Of a stretch of DNA of 23,126 nucleotides, positions 21,866 to 23,126 are shown one piece after another. The notes beneath the pieces are model-generated. The model made no database searches. It had not been told where the DNA came from and saw nothing but the letters and a program-made list of their open reading frames with translations. The stretch lies in assembly GCA_947070915.1 (NCBI GenBank), contig CAMTDY010000020.1, positions 1 through 23,126 on the forward strand, read 5' to 3'. The translations under genes and the position numbers were made by a program. The first letter of the stretch is position 1, and each line of letters begins with the position of its first letter. Source of the DNA: an uncultured Roseburia sp. (GTDB lineage: Bacteria; Bacillota; Clostridia; Lachnospirales; Lachnospiraceae).

Positions 21866-22561
21866 TTATAGGCGTCTAATCATCCCCCGCTCTTGTATCA
21901 GCCTGTCCTCTTCCTCTTTGTCATAAGGAATCTGGCGCTGAATCACTGCAATCTTTTTTTCGTCATACTCAATAACAGTATAATTACTCAGACTGTCATT
22001 TTTCCGTTGACCTACGGATGCACAGTTTATCAGTAATTTACCGTTCATTGGTATTACGTGCGGCTCATGGAAATGTCCGTAGACAATGATGTTTTCCTCC
22101 AAATTTCCATATGTATTCTCCAAAACATCCAAATCTCTGTCGGATCCGCATGTATAGGATTCCATATCATTTAGAGCTGCATGAAACCCTATCAATGTAT
22201 ACGCATTATTCAGTGTAATTCTAGTTTCCGTTGGCAGGCTTGTTACAAGCTGGTAATATTCAAATTTCAAATTTTTTTTGAGCCAGTCATGAGTAAAATA
22301 AATTTCGGGATAATAATTTCCGTTATCTTCTCCACGGTCAATCAAATTAAGTATTTCTTCATGCCCGCCCCGTATGAGAACTACATCATTCTCAAGGCAT
22401 AAATCTATTATATCATTGCAGCCGGCTCCCCATCCAAAATAATCTCCTAAGCCAATAATATATTCCACGTTTTCCAGTTTTTTTACTTCTTTCATAACTT
22501 CTTTAAGCCCGGTTATATTACCGTGGACATCTGAAAAAAGTACTATTCTTTTTGTATCCAT
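21866..22561 (-). CDS. Metallophosphoesterase (diadenosine tetraphosphatase/YfcE-like)
   Basis: A 231-aa calcineurin-like phosphoesterase. Metal-site motifs are in order: D11-V-H13-G-N15, GDYFGWG with D40, RGGHEE (64-69), H127 in IGFHAA, and GHFH at 162-165. In the third motif the usual Asn of GNH(E/D), a metal ligand, is Gly66, so activity may be altered although the other ligands remain. The layout is like YfcE or ApaH-type cytoplasmic phosphatases. An AGGAGAAAGAGG stretch precedes the ATG. It follows the TIGR04076-like gene after 16 nt and precedes gpsA by 30 nt. Substrate unknown. Confidence 0.88.
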   Translation of the reverse strand: MDTKRIVLFSDVHGNITGLKEVMKEVKKLENVEYIIGLGDYFGWGAGCNDIIDLCLENDVVLIRGGHEEILNLIDRGEDNGNYYPEIYFTHDWLKKNLKFEYYQLVTSLPTETRITLNNAYTLIGFHAALNDMESYTCGSDRDLDVLENTYGNLEENIIVYGHFHEPHVIPMNGKLLINCASVGQRKNDSLSNYTVIEYDEKKIAVIQRQIPYDKEEEDRLIQERGMIRRL

Positions 22562-22577
22562 CCTCTTTCTCCTGAAT

Positions 22578-22913
22578 TCAAATTCCTATTGTTTTTTTAC
22601 CTGACGGCTTTGCTGTAATCCTAAACAAAACGCAACCGTCCGGACACATAACAACTTTACTATACTTACTATCCCCACCTATATTTTCCAAATCCCCACC
22701 ACTTCTGACGGCTTCCATGACAGGATATAACATCATCATTACTTTAGAACAAATCCCCTGCCCTTGTGAATTTACCGGACAACCATAAGTACAAGTATAT
22801 TGATCACCAATTTCCTCACCGTTCCGGCAAAAGCCCTCTGTTTCCTCATTATCTTTATTAAACCCGATCACTTCTATTTCCCATTCGTATTCTTCATCGT
22901 ACCACTTTTTCAA
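22578..22913 (-). CDS. TIGR04076-like small Cys-rich protein
   Basis: A 111-aa protein. The Cys pattern (C29, C41, C45, C55, C89, C94) and the C-terminal CPDGCVLFRI match the TIGR04076 family, small proteins of unknown function common in anaerobes. Metal or cluster binding is plausible from the Cys, but not shown. A TTG start at 22913 is preceded by GGGAGGA 6 nt upstream; no ATG serves better. It appears to be the first gene of the seven-gene minus-strand run that continues to the nitroreductase gene. Confidence 0.8.
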   Translation of the reverse strand: MKKWYDEEYEWEIEVIGFNKDNEETEGFCRNGEEIGDQYTCTYGCPVNSQGQGICSKVMMMLYPVMEAVRSGGDLENIGGDSKYSKVVMCPDGCVLFRITAKPSGKKTIGI

Positions 22914-23126
22914 ATCAATTCCTCCCTGCTCAAATTTATTTTTCTAAATGATATCAACTTCCCAATTTTATAAGTCAAATTTCATAATCCTATTCCACCG
23001 TTAATATTAAATACGCTGTATCGCATTACATCTTAATCCAACAGTCCGGCATCTGACAAAATGGTTCCAAAGTAAACGGTAGATAGTGCGTACCTCGACT
23101 ATGAGGGCAAAGTGTGTGACAATAGA
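22914..23126. other. Upstream gap at the right edge
   Basis: This 213-base stretch presumably contains the promoter of the run ending at 18661, but no clear -35/-10 pair is seen. On the minus strand a frame enters from the window edge, reads THFALIVEVRTIYRLLWNHF, and stops with TAA near 23008. It has no start in view and no recognised motif, so it may be the tail of an outside gene or chance. Confidence 0.3.

Overview
The window looks like chromosomal DNA from an anaerobic, low-to-moderate GC member of the Firmicutes, most likely a Clostridia/Lachnospiraceae relative. This is an inference from four things: strong AGGAGG-type ribosome binding sites, a T-box leader in front of thrS, an oxygen-sensitive radical SAM/SPASM enzyme, and flavin-dependent oxidoreductases plus AraC/GyrI regulators of a clostridial type. 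Nearly every gene lies on the minus strand; one small HTH gene (3690-4034) is on the plus strand. No tRNA, rRNA, CRISPR array or intact transposase was seen.

Left part (1-4465). A two-gene minus-strand unit encodes a radical SAM/SPASM maturase (837-1988) followed by a PAS-domain/coiled-coil protein that runs off the window (1-810). Next comes about 0.9 kb without a convincing gene (1989-2917), holding an orphan plus-strand terminator, hairpins and a 40-codon frame of unknown status. Three small accessory-type genes follow: an XRE regulator (2918-3286) flanked by 34-bp imperfect direct repeats, a second XRE regulator on the plus strand (3690-4034), and a small helical protein of unknown function (4109-4450). 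The last two have candidate promoters built around the same 12-bp box at the same distance from a -10-like element.

Middle part (4680-16410). This is a dense minus-strand, regulator-rich island. In transcription order it runs: AraC-GyrI regulator; unknown 362-aa protein; HTH/WYL regulator, probably with a rare ATT start; papain-fold-like protein lacking obvious catalytic residues; two tandem paralogous ECF sigma factors, each 551 aa with a long C-terminal winged-helix/sensor extension; an AraC-GGDEF fusion; a UvrA2-type ABC ATPase; and a beta-lactamase-fold serine hydrolase. The two sigma genes share a promoter-like signature, AACC-N18-CTATAT-N3-TGAA, which suggests auto- or cross-regulation. 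The upstream one should begin its mRNA with a strong stem-loop. The layout fits a sense-and-protect module, with UvrA2 and the hydrolase as outputs, but that function is inferred.

Right part (16509-22913). thrS (TGS-less, 587 aa) has a full T-box leader with specifier ACC, T-box core, terminator and a good promoter. Upstream is a seven-gene run: TIGR04076-like protein, metallophosphoesterase, gpsA, Nudix hydrolase, flavin reductase-like protein, GyrI-like effector-binding protein and nitroreductase. Two of these neighbours carry in-frame nonsense codons with clear homologous coding sequence on both sides: amber in the Nudix gene and opal in the GyrI gene. Each is one G-to-A step from a Trp codon, so a redox/housekeeping operon appears to be decaying or to carry paired nonsense alleles.
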